Assembly (NCBI RefSeq): GCF_015057185.1
Contig: NZ_SVEV01000004.1
Location: 1 to 64,000, forward strand
Direction: 5' to 3'
Origin: Pseudobutyrivibrio sp.
Lineage (GTDB): Bacteria; Bacillota; Clostridia; Lachnospirales; Lachnospiraceae
Length of the DNA: 64,000 nucleotides
Made by a program: the position numbers and the translations under genes. This document shows, in pieces, positions 45,434-56,685 of this stretch. Under the pieces are notes generated by a model. That model was not told the DNA's origin, did no database searches, and saw nothing but the letters and a program-made list of their open reading frames with translations. Numbering within the stretch: the stretch's first letter is position 1; each line of letters opens with the position of its first letter.

Positions 45434-45533
45434 TATCTGCATATTAAAAGATAGTATCTGCATATAAAACTTCCAATTATATGCAGATACTTGTTGTATA
45501 TCTGCATATAAAGTAATAAAATATATGCAGATA
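45434..45533. promoter_or_regulatory. Five-site operator array before the fic gene
   Basis: Five copies of the near-palindrome TAT(C/A)TGCA(T/G)ATA start at 45434, 45455, 45477, 45499 and 45521, with spacings of 21, 22, 22 and 22 bases. Orientations are +, +, -, +, -. The last copy lies directly before the ribosome-binding site (CGGAGG) of fic. The regular two-turn spacing points to cooperative binding of one protein along one DNA face, probably the Fic protein's own winged helix or the TetR protein encoded downstream. Confidence 0.85.
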
Positions 45534-45545
45534 CGGAGGTGCATT

Positions 45546-46604
45546 ATGCATATATTCGACTACTCTTTTTTAGATAATGGATTATTGCCTGCAGATATGG
45601 TTAATTTAACAGCATCTATTGCAGCTTTTAATGCTATTTCATCAGATAGGCGAGACGCAAATAAAAAAATATATACAGAGTTGGAAAGGATAGCAAGGGT
45701 TCAATCTGTAAAGGGGTCAAATGCTATAGAAGGCATTATTACAACTGATGTAAGAATTAAGGAAATTGTAGAGAAAGGAACTGCACCATTAAATCATAGT
45801 GAACGTGAAATAGCAGGGTACAGAGATGCACTTGATGAAATTCATTTAAATCATAGAAATTTGACATTTAATGAGAACACTATTTTACATATACATGAAG
45901 TTATGAGCAAAATCGCAGGTTATGAGCTCTCAGGACAATATAAGGATGAGGATAATCTTATATTGGAATTAGGAGCAGATGGTAGGCGAAGAATTAGGTT
46001 TACTCCGGTGTCTGCTGCTGAGACGAAGGAAGCCGTTGAGCAGATGATATTAGCGTATATGGATGCTAAATCTAATCCGAATATAAATAATCTATTGTTA
46101 ATTCCATGTGTTGTATTGGATTTCTTATGTATTCATCCTTTTACAGATGGTAATGGTAGAGTTTCTAGATTGTTGTCAATACTTTTAATGTATAAGAGTG
46201 GATTTGATGTTTGTAAATATGTTTCTTTTGAAGAGCAAATTAACAATTCAAAAGAGTACTATTATGAGGCATTAGAGGAATCATCAAAGGGATGGCATGA
46301 AAATAGTAATTCGTATTTTGAGTTTATGAAGAATTTCTTGTCAACTCTATACAAGTGCTATAAGGAGTTGGATAAGCGTTTTTCAACAGTAAATGGTAAC
46401 AGATTGACTAAAACGAAGCGAGTAGAACAAACGGTTTTAAATAGTGTTCTGCCAGTATCCAAGGCGGAAATATGTGATATTTTAATGGATGTCAGCCCCA
46501 CTACGGTAGAGGCTGTGTTGGGTAAAATGGTAAAGACAGGCGCTGTAAAAAAAATAGGAAATGCCAGATCAACTAAATATGTTAATGCAGAGTATGTTGA
46601 GTGA
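45546..46604 (+). CDS. Fic-family AMP-transferase with C-terminal winged helix
   Basis: The ATG at 45546 follows ACGGAGGTGC, giving 352 residues. An N-terminal domain carries the inhibitory motif SNAIEG (58-63, matching S-x-x-x-E-G), so the enzyme is of the self-inhibited class II. The Fic core has the catalytic HPFTDGNGR at 197-205. A C-terminal winged helix (about 285-345) suggests DNA binding. Such proteins AMPylate partners and may regulate themselves. It stands behind a five-site operator array, directly before TetR and RpiR regulators. Its target is unknown. Confidence 0.93.
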   Translation: MHIFDYSFLDNGLLPADMVNLTASIAAFNAISSDRRDANKKIYTELERIARVQSVKGSNAIEGIITTDVRIKEIVEKGTAPLNHSEREIAGYRDALDEIHLNHRNLTFNENTILHIHEVMSKIAGYELSGQYKDEDNLILELGADGRRRIRFTPVSAAETKEAVEQMILAYMDAKSNPNINNLLLIPCVVLDFLCIHPFTDGNGRVSRLLSILLMYKSGFDVCKYVSFEEQINNSKEYYYEALEESSKGWHENSNSYFEFMKNFLSTLYKCYKELDKRFSTVNGNRLTKTKRVEQTVLNSVLPVSKAEICDILMDVSPTTVEAVLGKMVKTGAVKKIGNARSTKYVNAEYVE

Positions 46605-46621
46605 AATAAAAGGGAGAATCT

Positions 46622-47170
46622 ATGCCAGACATTAAATACAAGCTTGCCGAAGCAATGAAGAAATGTATGAAGACCACATCTGTGGAGAATATTACTGTAA
46701 AACAGATAGTGGAAACATGCGGAGTTTCGCGGCAGAGCTTTTACAGGAATTTCATAGATAAATATGATTTGGTGAACTGGTATTTTGACCGTCTATTGGA
46801 GCAATCCTTCAAGGAAATGGGCAAGGGCGAGACTATACGTGATGGTCTCATCAAAAAGTTCCAGTATATCAAGCAGGAAAGACTCTTTTTTACAGCTGGC
46901 TTCAAGGGTGATGAGCAAAACAATTTAAAAGAGCATGATTTTATTATGATTTATGAATTTTACTGTTCACTCATTCGTGACAAGACAGGTGCCCCACCTG
47001 AGCATCACACCAGAAAGCTTCTTGAAATGTACTGTCAGGCATCCATTTATATGACGGTTCAGTGGCTGATGAAGGGTATGAAGGAAACTGAGGAGGAGTT
47101 GGCAGATTTGATGGTTGATGCTATGCCAAACCCTTTAAAAGAATTGTTTATAAAAATAGAAATACTGTAG
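46622..47170 (+). CDS. TetR/AcrR-family regulator (DhaS-like)
   Basis: The 182-residue protein has an N-terminal TetR helix-turn-helix (about 15-58; VENITVKQIVETCGVSRQSF) and a helical C-terminal effector domain resembling the DhaS/TetR_C_8 type. It starts 18 bases after fic and ends 8 bases before the RpiR gene, so the three regulators form an operon. It could bind the array upstream of fic. The ligand is unknown. Confidence 0.87.
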   Translation: MPDIKYKLAEAMKKCMKTTSVENITVKQIVETCGVSRQSFYRNFIDKYDLVNWYFDRLLEQSFKEMGKGETIRDGLIKKFQYIKQERLFFTAGFKGDEQNNLKEHDFIMIYEFYCSLIRDKTGAPPEHHTRKLLEMYCQASIYMTVQWLMKGMKETEEELADLMVDAMPNPLKELFIKIEIL

Positions 47171-47178
47171 GTGTAACA

Positions 47179-47913
47179 ATGTTTGAAGCTGACCAAATTC
47201 AGAGTTTTAATGAATTAGAAATGGAAGTGTATAGATATGTTGTGGAGCATATGAATACTATTCCGTATATGCGAATTCGAGAACTTGCAAAAGAAACACA
47301 CGTATCAACGACAACAATACTTAGATTTTGTAAAAAGGTTGATTGTGATGGCTTTTCAGAGTTTAAATTCAAATTAAAAGAAAAAATAGGCCAAAAGGAT
47401 TCATTAGTATTAATTGATGACAAAGCAGAGATTGATCGATTTTTTACAGAAAGATTTCCATCAGAGCTATTCCAACAACAAGTAGAGGAAGCTATTACTA
47501 TAATGGCTAAATCAGGGACCATTGTGTTTTTAGGTTTGGGAAATAGCTTGCCAATTGCTCAATATGCAGCCAGGGTTGTTTCTAATTCTGGCAAGTTTAG
47601 TGTATGCATATCAGATCCATTTTACCCAGCTAGAATGGTGCCGAATCTAGATGCTACAATTGTTATCCTGTCTATTTCAGGAGAGTCTACCCAGTTATTG
47701 GAGTTGGCTAGAGATGTTAAAAATACTAAATCAACGGTTATTAGTATTACCAGCAATCCTAATTGCTCCCTGGCTCGATTCGCTGATGTTGCAATCGCTA
47801 CAGGTGTTATGCCACAGCGAAGGAAGGAAATCGATTATACAACCAATGTTCCGGTGCTGTATTTGATTGAATATATGGCTAAGAAATTGGAAAACAGAAA
47901 AAGTGAGGAATAA
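47179..47913 (+). CDS. MurR/RpiR-family regulator with SIS domain
   Basis: The 244-residue protein joins an RpiR helix-turn-helix (about 1-75; IRELAKETHVSTTTILRFCK) to a sugar-isomerase (SIS) domain (about 100-235; IVFLGLGNSLPIAQYAARV, LSISGESTQLLEL). SIS domains bind sugar phosphates. It precedes the beta-glucoside PTS and 6-phospho-glucosidase genes, which it probably controls in response to a phosphorylated disaccharide. A terminator follows. Confidence 0.9.
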   Translation: MFEADQIQSFNELEMEVYRYVVEHMNTIPYMRIRELAKETHVSTTTILRFCKKVDCDGFSEFKFKLKEKIGQKDSLVLIDDKAEIDRFFTERFPSELFQQQVEEAITIMAKSGTIVFLGLGNSLPIAQYAARVVSNSGKFSVCISDPFYPARMVPNLDATIVILSISGESTQLLELARDVKNTKSTVISITSNPNCSLARFADVAIATGVMPQRRKEIDYTTNVPVLYLIEYMAKKLENRKSEE

Positions 47914-47918
47914 AAAAC

Positions 47919-47968
47919 AAGGTGTTACTATTGAAAAACAAATTCCAATAGTAATAACCTTTTTTTTA
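47919..47968 (+). terminator. Rho-independent terminator after the RpiR gene
   Basis: A long stem (47919-47933 with 47946-47961, one bulge) is followed by an eight-base T-run. The next 147 bases up to the PTS gene carry its promoter, though I cannot place clear hexamers. Confidence 0.88.
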
Positions 47969-48115
47969 TTGGCAAAAAAGTATTCTGTAATTCCTGATGT
48001 TGGGATATTATGCCTATGTGAGAATTGATCATTACAATCTATTCAGATAACCGCGGATTCTGTTTTGATTGTAAAACAAGCCTATTTGAGGCGAGAATGA
48101 TGAAAGGGTAATGAT

Positions 48116-50961
<2,846 letters not shown>

Positions 50962-50994
50962 ATGTTACACAAGTGAATATCTGTAACTTATATT

Positions 50995-51044
50995 AACACA
51001 CTCTATGATGATAAAATATCATTAGTAGGGTGTGTTATTTATTT
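50995..51044 (+). terminator. Terminator hairpin after the GH1 gene
   Basis: AACACAC-CTA (50995-51005) pairs with TAGGGTGTGTT ending at 51036, with an inner ATGATA/TATCAT stem and an AAA loop. ATTTATTT follows. Confidence 0.75.
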
Positions 51045-51092
51045 AACAAACACATCGGAGTTCATCATTTTCAAAGAAAAGGAGTAAATGTT

Positions 51093-52241
51093 ATGGCAAA
51101 CAGAATTTCACTTAATGCAACATCTTATCATGGTGCAGGCGCTATCAGTGAGGTAGTAACAGAGATTAACAACAATGGATTCAAGAAGGCATTTGTAGCA
51201 TCTGATCCAGACCTTATTAAGTTTGGAGTAACAGGAAAGGTTACAGACCTTCTTGATGCAGCAAAGATTCCTTATGAAATCTATTCAGATATTAAGCCAA
51301 ACCCAACAATTGAGAACGTAAAGAATGGTGTAGAAGCATTCAAGAAGTCTGGTGCTGATTGTATCGTAGCAATCGGTGGTGGTTCTTCAATGGATACTTC
51401 AAAGGCTATCGGTATCATCATCACAAACCCAGAGTTTGAAGATGTTCGTTCATTAGAGGGTGTGGCTCCAACAAAGAATCCTTGCGTACCTATTATTGCA
51501 GTTCCAACAACAGCAGGTACAGCAGCTGAGGTTACAATTAACTACGTAATCACAGATGTAGAAAAAGAGAGAAAATTCGTATGTGTTGATACACATGATA
51601 TGCCAATCGTAGCTATCGTTGATCCAGAGATGATGAGTTCAATGCCAAAGGGACTTACAGCTGCAACAGGTATGGATGCTCTTACTCATGCAATCGAAGG
51701 ATATACAACAAGAGCTGCTTGGAAAATGACAGACATGTTCCATCTTGAGGCTATTCGTCTTATCTCTTCAAATCTTCGTGATGCTGTTGAAAATAAGAAG
51801 TCAGGTCGAGAGGGAATGGCACTTGGCCAGTACATTGCTGGTATGGGCTTCTCTAACGTAGGTCTTGGTATTGACCATGCTATGGCTCATACACTTTCTG
51901 CACATTATGACACACCACACGGTGTTGCTTGTGCTATGTTTCTTCCAATCTCTATGGAATTCAATCGTGAGTATACTGGGGAGAGACTCCGCGAGGTTGC
52001 TAGAGCTATGGGAGTACAGGGCGTTGACAATATGTCTCAGGAAGAGTATCGTGACGCAGCTATTGCAGCAGTCAAGAAACTCTCTGAGGATGTAGGAATT
52101 CCTAAGACACTTGATAAGATTAAGGAAGAAGATCTTGATACACTTGCTACAGATGCTCTTAACGATGCATGCTACCCAGGTAACCCACGTGAGGCTACAA
52201 AGGAGCAGGTAATTGAGATGTTCCGTATGCTTATGGCATAA
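51093..52241 (+). CDS. fucO: Lactaldehyde reductase (iron-dependent alcohol dehydrogenase)
   Basis: I use the ATG at 51093 (after AAAGGAG), giving 382 residues, the length of E. coli FucO. It aligns along its length, for example VAIGGGSSMDTSKAIGI, VPTTAGTAAEVTINYVITD, GMDALTHAIEGY and GMGFSNVGLGIDHAMAH. The nucleotide loop GGGS and the aspartate/histidine metal ligands are present. It reduces L-lactaldehyde from fucose or rhamnose breakdown to 1,2-propanediol with NADH. It is a single gene some 16 kb from the fucose block; its 3' end overlaps the convergent LacI gene by 11 bases. Confidence 0.93.
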   Translation: MANRISLNATSYHGAGAISEVVTEINNNGFKKAFVASDPDLIKFGVTGKVTDLLDAAKIPYEIYSDIKPNPTIENVKNGVEAFKKSGADCIVAIGGGSSMDTSKAIGIIITNPEFEDVRSLEGVAPTKNPCVPIIAVPTTAGTAAEVTINYVITDVEKERKFVCVDTHDMPIVAIVDPEMMSSMPKGLTAATGMDALTHAIEGYTTRAAWKMTDMFHLEAIRLISSNLRDAVENKKSGREGMALGQYIAGMGFSNVGLGIDHAMAHTLSAHYDTPHGVACAMFLPISMEFNREYTGERLREVARAMGVQGVDNMSQEEYRDAAIAAVKKLSEDVGIPKTLDKIKEEDLDTLATDALNDACYPGNPREATKEQVIEMFRMLMA

Positions 52242-53247
52242 AATGAGATAATCTCTTTATCATTTTTGTACTAATCTCAATTTTTGATGAGTGATATACC
52301 TTAGTTTCAATTTGATCAATTAGTTGGCGTGCCGCGGTTTTTCCTATGAAAAGTCGTGGCACGTCCATTGTTGTAAGAGATGGCTCGATGATTCGACCTT
52401 CGTTAATATTATCAAAACCAATAATTGAAATATCTTCAGGTATACGGTAGCCACGTAGCTTAAATGCCTTTATAGCGCCAATGGCAATAATGTCATTATC
52501 AGCAAAATATGAGCGGGCAATATCGGCACCTTCATCAAGAATTTCAAGCATATCTGCCATGGCGTCTTCTATTGATGGAGCTAGTTTATGGATAATAGAA
52601 CGGGATTTTGACATTCCGTTCTCTTTTATTGCCTTAAAATATCCCTCTTGTCTTGCGGCAAAGTTGTAGATAGGATAACTAGACTGTAGGTATCCTGGTT
52701 GGCTACCTGTGAGACTAATAAGATAATTAGTGGCAACGTAGCTGCCCTGAGAGTTGTTAATCAAAACACTATTGCAATCCAAAGAATCAAAATAGGTATC
52801 CAGCAAAGTAAGTGGAATACCTAGCTTTATAAATTTCTCACAAACTTCTTTTGTAATTTCTGTACCTACAAGGACAATTCCAATACAGTCATTTCCTCGA
52901 AGCTCAGCAAAACATTCATCTAAATCATCTGTTTTCTCATAGAACTGCATCAACCTGGTGTTTATTTTTTTCTTCTGACATTCTTCCTTAACTCCCTGAT
53001 AGAGCTCTTCAAAAATAGGAGTGTAGCTCAAAATGGCATTGTGAGTTTTATAGAAAATTACGTAAATGCTTCCGGTAATATCATTGTTTGTTTTGATTTT
53101 AGAAAAATCAAAACCTGCCTCCTCGGCAGCATGAATAATCATTTGTCTGGTCTCGGTGCTGACACCTGGTTTGTTATTGAGGGCCATGGATACAGCTGTT
53201 GCGCTGATATTAAGTTGTTTTGCCAGTTCCTTTGCTGTGATAGCCAT
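52231..53247 (-). CDS. LacI-family regulator of the isomerase/transketolase block
   Basis: The 338-residue protein has a LacI helix-turn-helix (about 2-46; AKELAKQLNISATAVSMALN) and a periplasmic-binding-like sensor domain (about 58-335). It is divergent from the operon at 53385, and the 137-base gap holds two 19-base palindromes, its probable operators. Its 3' end overlaps the fucO end by 11 bases. Confidence 0.92.
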   Translation of the reverse strand: MAITAKELAKQLNISATAVSMALNNKPGVSTETRQMIIHAAEEAGFDFSKIKTNNDITGSIYVIFYKTHNAILSYTPIFEELYQGVKEECQKKKINTRLMQFYEKTDDLDECFAELRGNDCIGIVLVGTEITKEVCEKFIKLGIPLTLLDTYFDSLDCNSVLINNSQGSYVATNYLISLTGSQPGYLQSSYPIYNFAARQEGYFKAIKENGMSKSRSIIHKLAPSIEDAMADMLEILDEGADIARSYFADNDIIAIGAIKAFKLRGYRIPEDISIIGFDNINEGRIIEPSLTTMDVPRLFIGKTAARQLIDQIETKVYHSSKIEISTKMIKRLSHFMP

Positions 53248-53276
53248 ATTCAGCCTCCTGAAAAATAAAGTAAAAA

Positions 53277-53295
53277 TAAAGTTATATTAACTTTA
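53277..53295. promoter_or_regulatory. LacI-family operator, site 1
   Basis: TAAAGTTA-TAT-TAACTTTA is a perfect 8-bp inverted repeat with a 3-base centre, 30 bases upstream of the LacI gene start. Confidence 0.75.
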
Positions 53296-53308
53296 CAAAA
53301 TATAGAAA

Positions 53309-53327
53309 TAAAGTTTACGTGACTTTA
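53309..53327. promoter_or_regulatory. LacI-family operator, site 2
   Basis: TAAAGTTTACGTGACTTTA repeats the TAAAGT/ACTTTA arms of site 1 with a CG near the centre. The centres of the two sites are 32 bases apart, about three helical turns, which fits cooperative binding. The divergent operon starts 58 bases downstream. Confidence 0.75.
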
Positions 53328-53384
53328 TATTAACAATTAAGAAGGAAATCGTAAAGGGGGTTATCCCAAAAAGGAGGAGAAGAA

Positions 53385-54788
53385 ATGGCAAAGATAAAAC
53401 TTGGTTTTGCACCAACAAGAAGAAGTATTTTTAGTGCACCAGCAGCGGTAGAGTACGCAAATTATACCCGTGAAAAGTTAAAGAGCATGGGGGTTGAATT
53501 TGTTGACATTGATGATATTTCGGAGGATGGTCTATTACACAATGATGAGGACCGCATAAAAATAGAGGCAAAGTTTAAAGCAGAAGGGGTTGATGGATTA
53601 TTCTTCCCACATGGAAATTTCGGAACAGAGTATGAGGTTGCTCGTCTGGCAAAGAGCATGGATTTACCTGTTCTTATCTGGGGACCAAGAGATGAAAGAC
53701 CAGATGAGAATGGTATCAGACTTCGTGATAGCCAGTGCGGAATTTTTGCAACAGGAAAGGTCCTTAGAAGATTCAAAATTCCTTTTACATATTTAACAAA
53801 TTGCAATTTAGAGGATGCTGCTTTTGAAGAGGGAATAAACAGATTCCTTAGAGTATGTAATGTAGTAAAGACCTTTAGAAACATTAGAATTCTTCAGATT
53901 GGACCACGTCCATTCGATTTCTGGTCAACAATGTGTAATGAAGGTGAGCTCCTTGAAAGATTCAATGTCCAGCTGGCACCTATTCCTCTTCCAGAGCTTA
54001 CAGCAGAAATGAAGGCTGCAAAAGAGGAAGGAAAGAAGGTTGCAGAGACAATTGCATATTGCAAGGAAAAATTCAATATACAGATAAATGATGAACAACT
54101 TGAAAATGTTGCAGCATTAAAGGTTGCAATGAAGAATTTAGCTGAAAAATATGGCTGTAATGCAGGTGCTATTCAGTGTTGGAATGCTCTTCAGTCAGAA
54201 ATTGGCATCATGCCATGTGCTGCAAACTCACTCTTAAATGAAGAAGGGTTTCCACTTGTATGTGAGACAGATATTCACGGTGCTATTACAGCACTTATGG
54301 TTGAGGCAGCAGGTATGGATGAGACTCGTTCATTCTTTGCAGATTGGACTGTAAGACATCCTGACAATGACAATGGAGAATTGCTACAGCACTGCGGACC
54401 ATGGCCTATCTCATGCGCAAGCTGCAAGCCAACAATCGGATATCCTTTGGCTTTTGATCATCCAGGTGCAGTTGAGGCTGAGGCAAAGCATGGACTTCTC
54501 ACGCTTGCCAGATTTGATGGTGATGATGGAAATTACTCTTTACTTCTTGGAAACGCAAAGGGTATTGATGGACCATACACAAAGGGAACATACCTTTGGG
54601 TAGAAGTAGAAAACTGGCCAAGACTTGAAGCTAAAATCGTAGAAGGTCCATACATTCATCACTGCGTCGGCATCCATCAAGACGTAGTACCTGTCCTCTA
54701 CGAGGCATGCAAATACATAGGAGTTACTCCTGATTTATACGATGACGTAGAGCAGGACGTGCTAGACATGATTCACGGTATCAAATAA
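53385..54788 (+). CDS. Fucose/arabinose isomerase-family protein
   Basis: The 467-residue protein belongs to the COG2407-type sugar isomerase family (KIKLGFAPTRRSIFSAPAAV, VDGLFFPHGNFGTEYEVARL, then a C-terminal barrel with VCETDIHGAITALM). It is distinct from fucI (602 aa) and from the 455-residue relative at 7469. A strong ribosome-binding site (AAGGAGGAG) precedes the ATG. It heads an operon with a split transketolase and a kinase, so it probably turns an aldose into the ketose that the kinase uses. The substrate is unknown. Confidence 0.82.
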   Translation: MAKIKLGFAPTRRSIFSAPAAVEYANYTREKLKSMGVEFVDIDDISEDGLLHNDEDRIKIEAKFKAEGVDGLFFPHGNFGTEYEVARLAKSMDLPVLIWGPRDERPDENGIRLRDSQCGIFATGKVLRRFKIPFTYLTNCNLEDAAFEEGINRFLRVCNVVKTFRNIRILQIGPRPFDFWSTMCNEGELLERFNVQLAPIPLPELTAEMKAAKEEGKKVAETIAYCKEKFNIQINDEQLENVAALKVAMKNLAEKYGCNAGAIQCWNALQSEIGIMPCAANSLLNEEGFPLVCETDIHGAITALMVEAAGMDETRSFFADWTVRHPDNDNGELLQHCGPWPISCASCKPTIGYPLAFDHPGAVEAEAKHGLLTLARFDGDDGNYSLLLGNAKGIDGPYTKGTYLWVEVENWPRLEAKIVEGPYIHHCVGIHQDVVPVLYEACKYIGVTPDLYDDVEQDVLDMIHGIK

Positions 54789-54799
54789 TTAATATATGA

Positions 54800-54884
54800 G
54801 CCAGTAGACATCAAGCTCTTAGATCTCTCAAGCGAAGCATGTTAGCTGAGCGGAGAGTCACTAAGGCTTGTAGTCGTAACTGGC
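54800..54884. repeat. Structured hairpin element S2 upstream of the transketolase genes
   Basis: GCCAGT (54800-54805) pairs with ACTGGC (54879-54884). Inside, GACATCAAGC-CTTAG pairs with CTAAGGCTTGTAGTC, and CTCTC (54825-54829) with GAGAG (54853-54857). The reverse complement matches the core of S1 (34978-35056): GTTACG-CTACAA-CCT-AGT-ACTCT in one arm, and AGAG-TCT-AGAG in the other. Differences between the copies tend to be paired. It fills the gap between the isomerase-like and transketolase genes. Confidence 0.75.
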
Positions 54885-54899
54885 GGATTAGGAGTTAAT

Positions 54900-55739
54900 A
54901 TGAATTACAAAGATTTAAGCGTCAAAGCTATGGACCTGCGTAAGGTAGTGGTCGAAATGATTATGAAATCTGGTGGTGGTCACATAGGCGGAGATTTCTC
55001 TGTTATGGAGACACTGGTGGATTTGTATTTTAATCAAATGAATATTAGTCCTGAAAATAAGGATGATCCAAATCGTGATTATTTCATTATGAGTAAGGGA
55101 CACTCTGTGGAGAGCTATTATGCTGTTTTAGCTGCAAAGGGATTTTTTGATACTGATGAGCTTATTAATACATTTTCACAGTTTGGGTCAAAATTCATTG
55201 GTCATCCAAATAATGAGATTGATGGTATTGAAATGAATTCTGGTTCACTTGGACATGGTCTTCCAGTAGCTGTTGGTATGGCTATTGCCTGCAAAAAGGA
55301 TAATCGTCCAAGCAGAGTATATGTAGTTATGGGCGATGGTGAGGTAGCTGAGGGCTCAGTTTGGGAAGGCTTTATGGCAGCAGGTCACTATAAGCTAGAT
55401 AACCTTGTGGCTGTTGTTGATAGAAATAAGCTTCAGATTTCTGGTACTACAGAGGATGTTATGACTCATGAGAATCTTCATGCTCAGATTGAAAGCTTTG
55501 GCTGGAATGTGATTGAAGCTAATGGAAATAGTATAGAAGAAATGGATAATGCCTTTAATCAGGCAAAGACAGTAAAAGGAATGCCAACTTGTATTATCGC
55601 AAATACGATAAAAGGCTTTGGCGGTGGCGAAGTAATGGAAAATAAAGCCAGCTGGCATCATCATGTTCCAAATGAAGAGGAATATAAATTAATTATGCAA
55701 TCATTAGACGCAAGAAAGGAGGCAGTGGCAAATGAATAA
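54900..55739 (+). CDS. Transketolase, N-terminal subunit
   Basis: This 279-residue protein is the thiamine-diphosphate-binding half of a split transketolase. It shows GGGHIGGDFS (25-34), GHSVESYY, and the ThDP/Mg motif GDGEVAEGSVWEG (145-157) with Asn176 in VDRNKLQ. It works with the C-terminal subunit encoded next, which overlaps it by 8 bases. Together they move a two-carbon ketol group between ketose and aldose phosphates. In this operon the substrate may be the product of the kinase at 56686 rather than general pentose phosphates. Confidence 0.93.
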   Translation: MNYKDLSVKAMDLRKVVVEMIMKSGGGHIGGDFSVMETLVDLYFNQMNISPENKDDPNRDYFIMSKGHSVESYYAVLAAKGFFDTDELINTFSQFGSKFIGHPNNEIDGIEMNSGSLGHGLPVAVGMAIACKKDNRPSRVYVVMGDGEVAEGSVWEGFMAAGHYKLDNLVAVVDRNKLQISGTTEDVMTHENLHAQIESFGWNVIEANGNSIEEMDNAFNQAKTVKGMPTCIIANTIKGFGGGEVMENKASWHHHVPNEEEYKLIMQSLDARKEAVANE

Positions 55740-56676
55740 GATTCCAAACAGACAGGCTATTTGTGAGACATTAATGGCTCACGCAAAAAATGATAAGGAC
55801 ATTATTGCACTTTGTTCTGATTCAAGAGGCTCTGCTTCAATGACTCCTTTTTTTAATGAGTTTCCAGAGCAATCAGTAGAGGTAGGTATTGCAGAACAGA
55901 ACTTGGTTGGTATAGCAGCAGGTATGGCTCATGTTGGTAAAAAGCCATATTGCTTCTCACCAGCATGCTTCATTTCAACACGTTCATATGAGCAGGCAAA
56001 GGTTGATGTTGCATATTCAAATACAAATGTAAAGCTTATAGGTATCAGTGGTGGTATTAGCTATGGCGAGCTTGGAATGAGTCATCACAGTGCTCAGGAT
56101 ATTGCAGCCATGTCAGCCATTCCAAATATGAGAGTATATCTGCCAAGTGATAGATTCCAAACAGCAAAGTTGATAGAAAAGCTTTTAGAGGATGACAAAC
56201 CAGCCTATGTAAGAGTTGGTAGAAACCCAGTGGAGGACATTTACTCAGAGGATAACATTCCATTTGAGATGGACAAGGCTACTGTGCATAAATATGGTCA
56301 GAATAATGAGAAAAAGGTTGTTATTGTTGCCTGCGGTGAAATGGTACGTCCATCAATTGAAGCTGCTAAGCTTTTACAGGAAAAAAACTATGCAGTTACT
56401 GTACTTGATATGTACTGTGTAAAACCATTCGATAGCAAAGCATTGATAAATGCAGCAGCTGATGCAGAGCTTGTAGTGTCAGTTGAGGAGCATGCTCCAT
56501 TTGGAGGTTTAGGCTCAGTTGTAGCAGGAGTAGTATCAGCAAACAAGCCAGTTAAGGTTATACAGCTGGCACTACCTGATGATCATGTAATCACAGGCAA
56601 ATCAAAGGCTGTTTTTGACTACTATGGATTAAATGGAGAGGGTATCGCAAATACGGTAATTAATAATTTGCACTAG
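55732..56676 (+). CDS. Transketolase, C-terminal subunit
   Basis: The 314-residue protein has the pyrimidine-binding domain with catalytic Glu55 in VEVGIAEQNLVGIAAG and a C-terminal transketolase domain (about 195-310; VVIVACGEMVRPSIEAAKLL). Its ATG overlaps the end of the N-terminal subunit gene, so the two halves are made together. The kinase gene follows after 9 bases. Confidence 0.93.
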   Translation: MNKIPNRQAICETLMAHAKNDKDIIALCSDSRGSASMTPFFNEFPEQSVEVGIAEQNLVGIAAGMAHVGKKPYCFSPACFISTRSYEQAKVDVAYSNTNVKLIGISGGISYGELGMSHHSAQDIAAMSAIPNMRVYLPSDRFQTAKLIEKLLEDDKPAYVRVGRNPVEDIYSEDNIPFEMDKATVHKYGQNNEKKVVIVACGEMVRPSIEAAKLLQEKNYAVTVLDMYCVKPFDSKALINAAADAELVVSVEEHAPFGGLGSVVAGVVSANKPVKVIQLALPDDHVITGKSKAVFDYYGLNGEGIANTVINNLH

Positions 56677-56685
56677 GACAATGTT

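Noticed and set aside
45434-45533. CRISPR array
   Set aside because: The repeats are 12 bases, alternate in orientation and have spacers of only about 10 bases; no cas genes are near.
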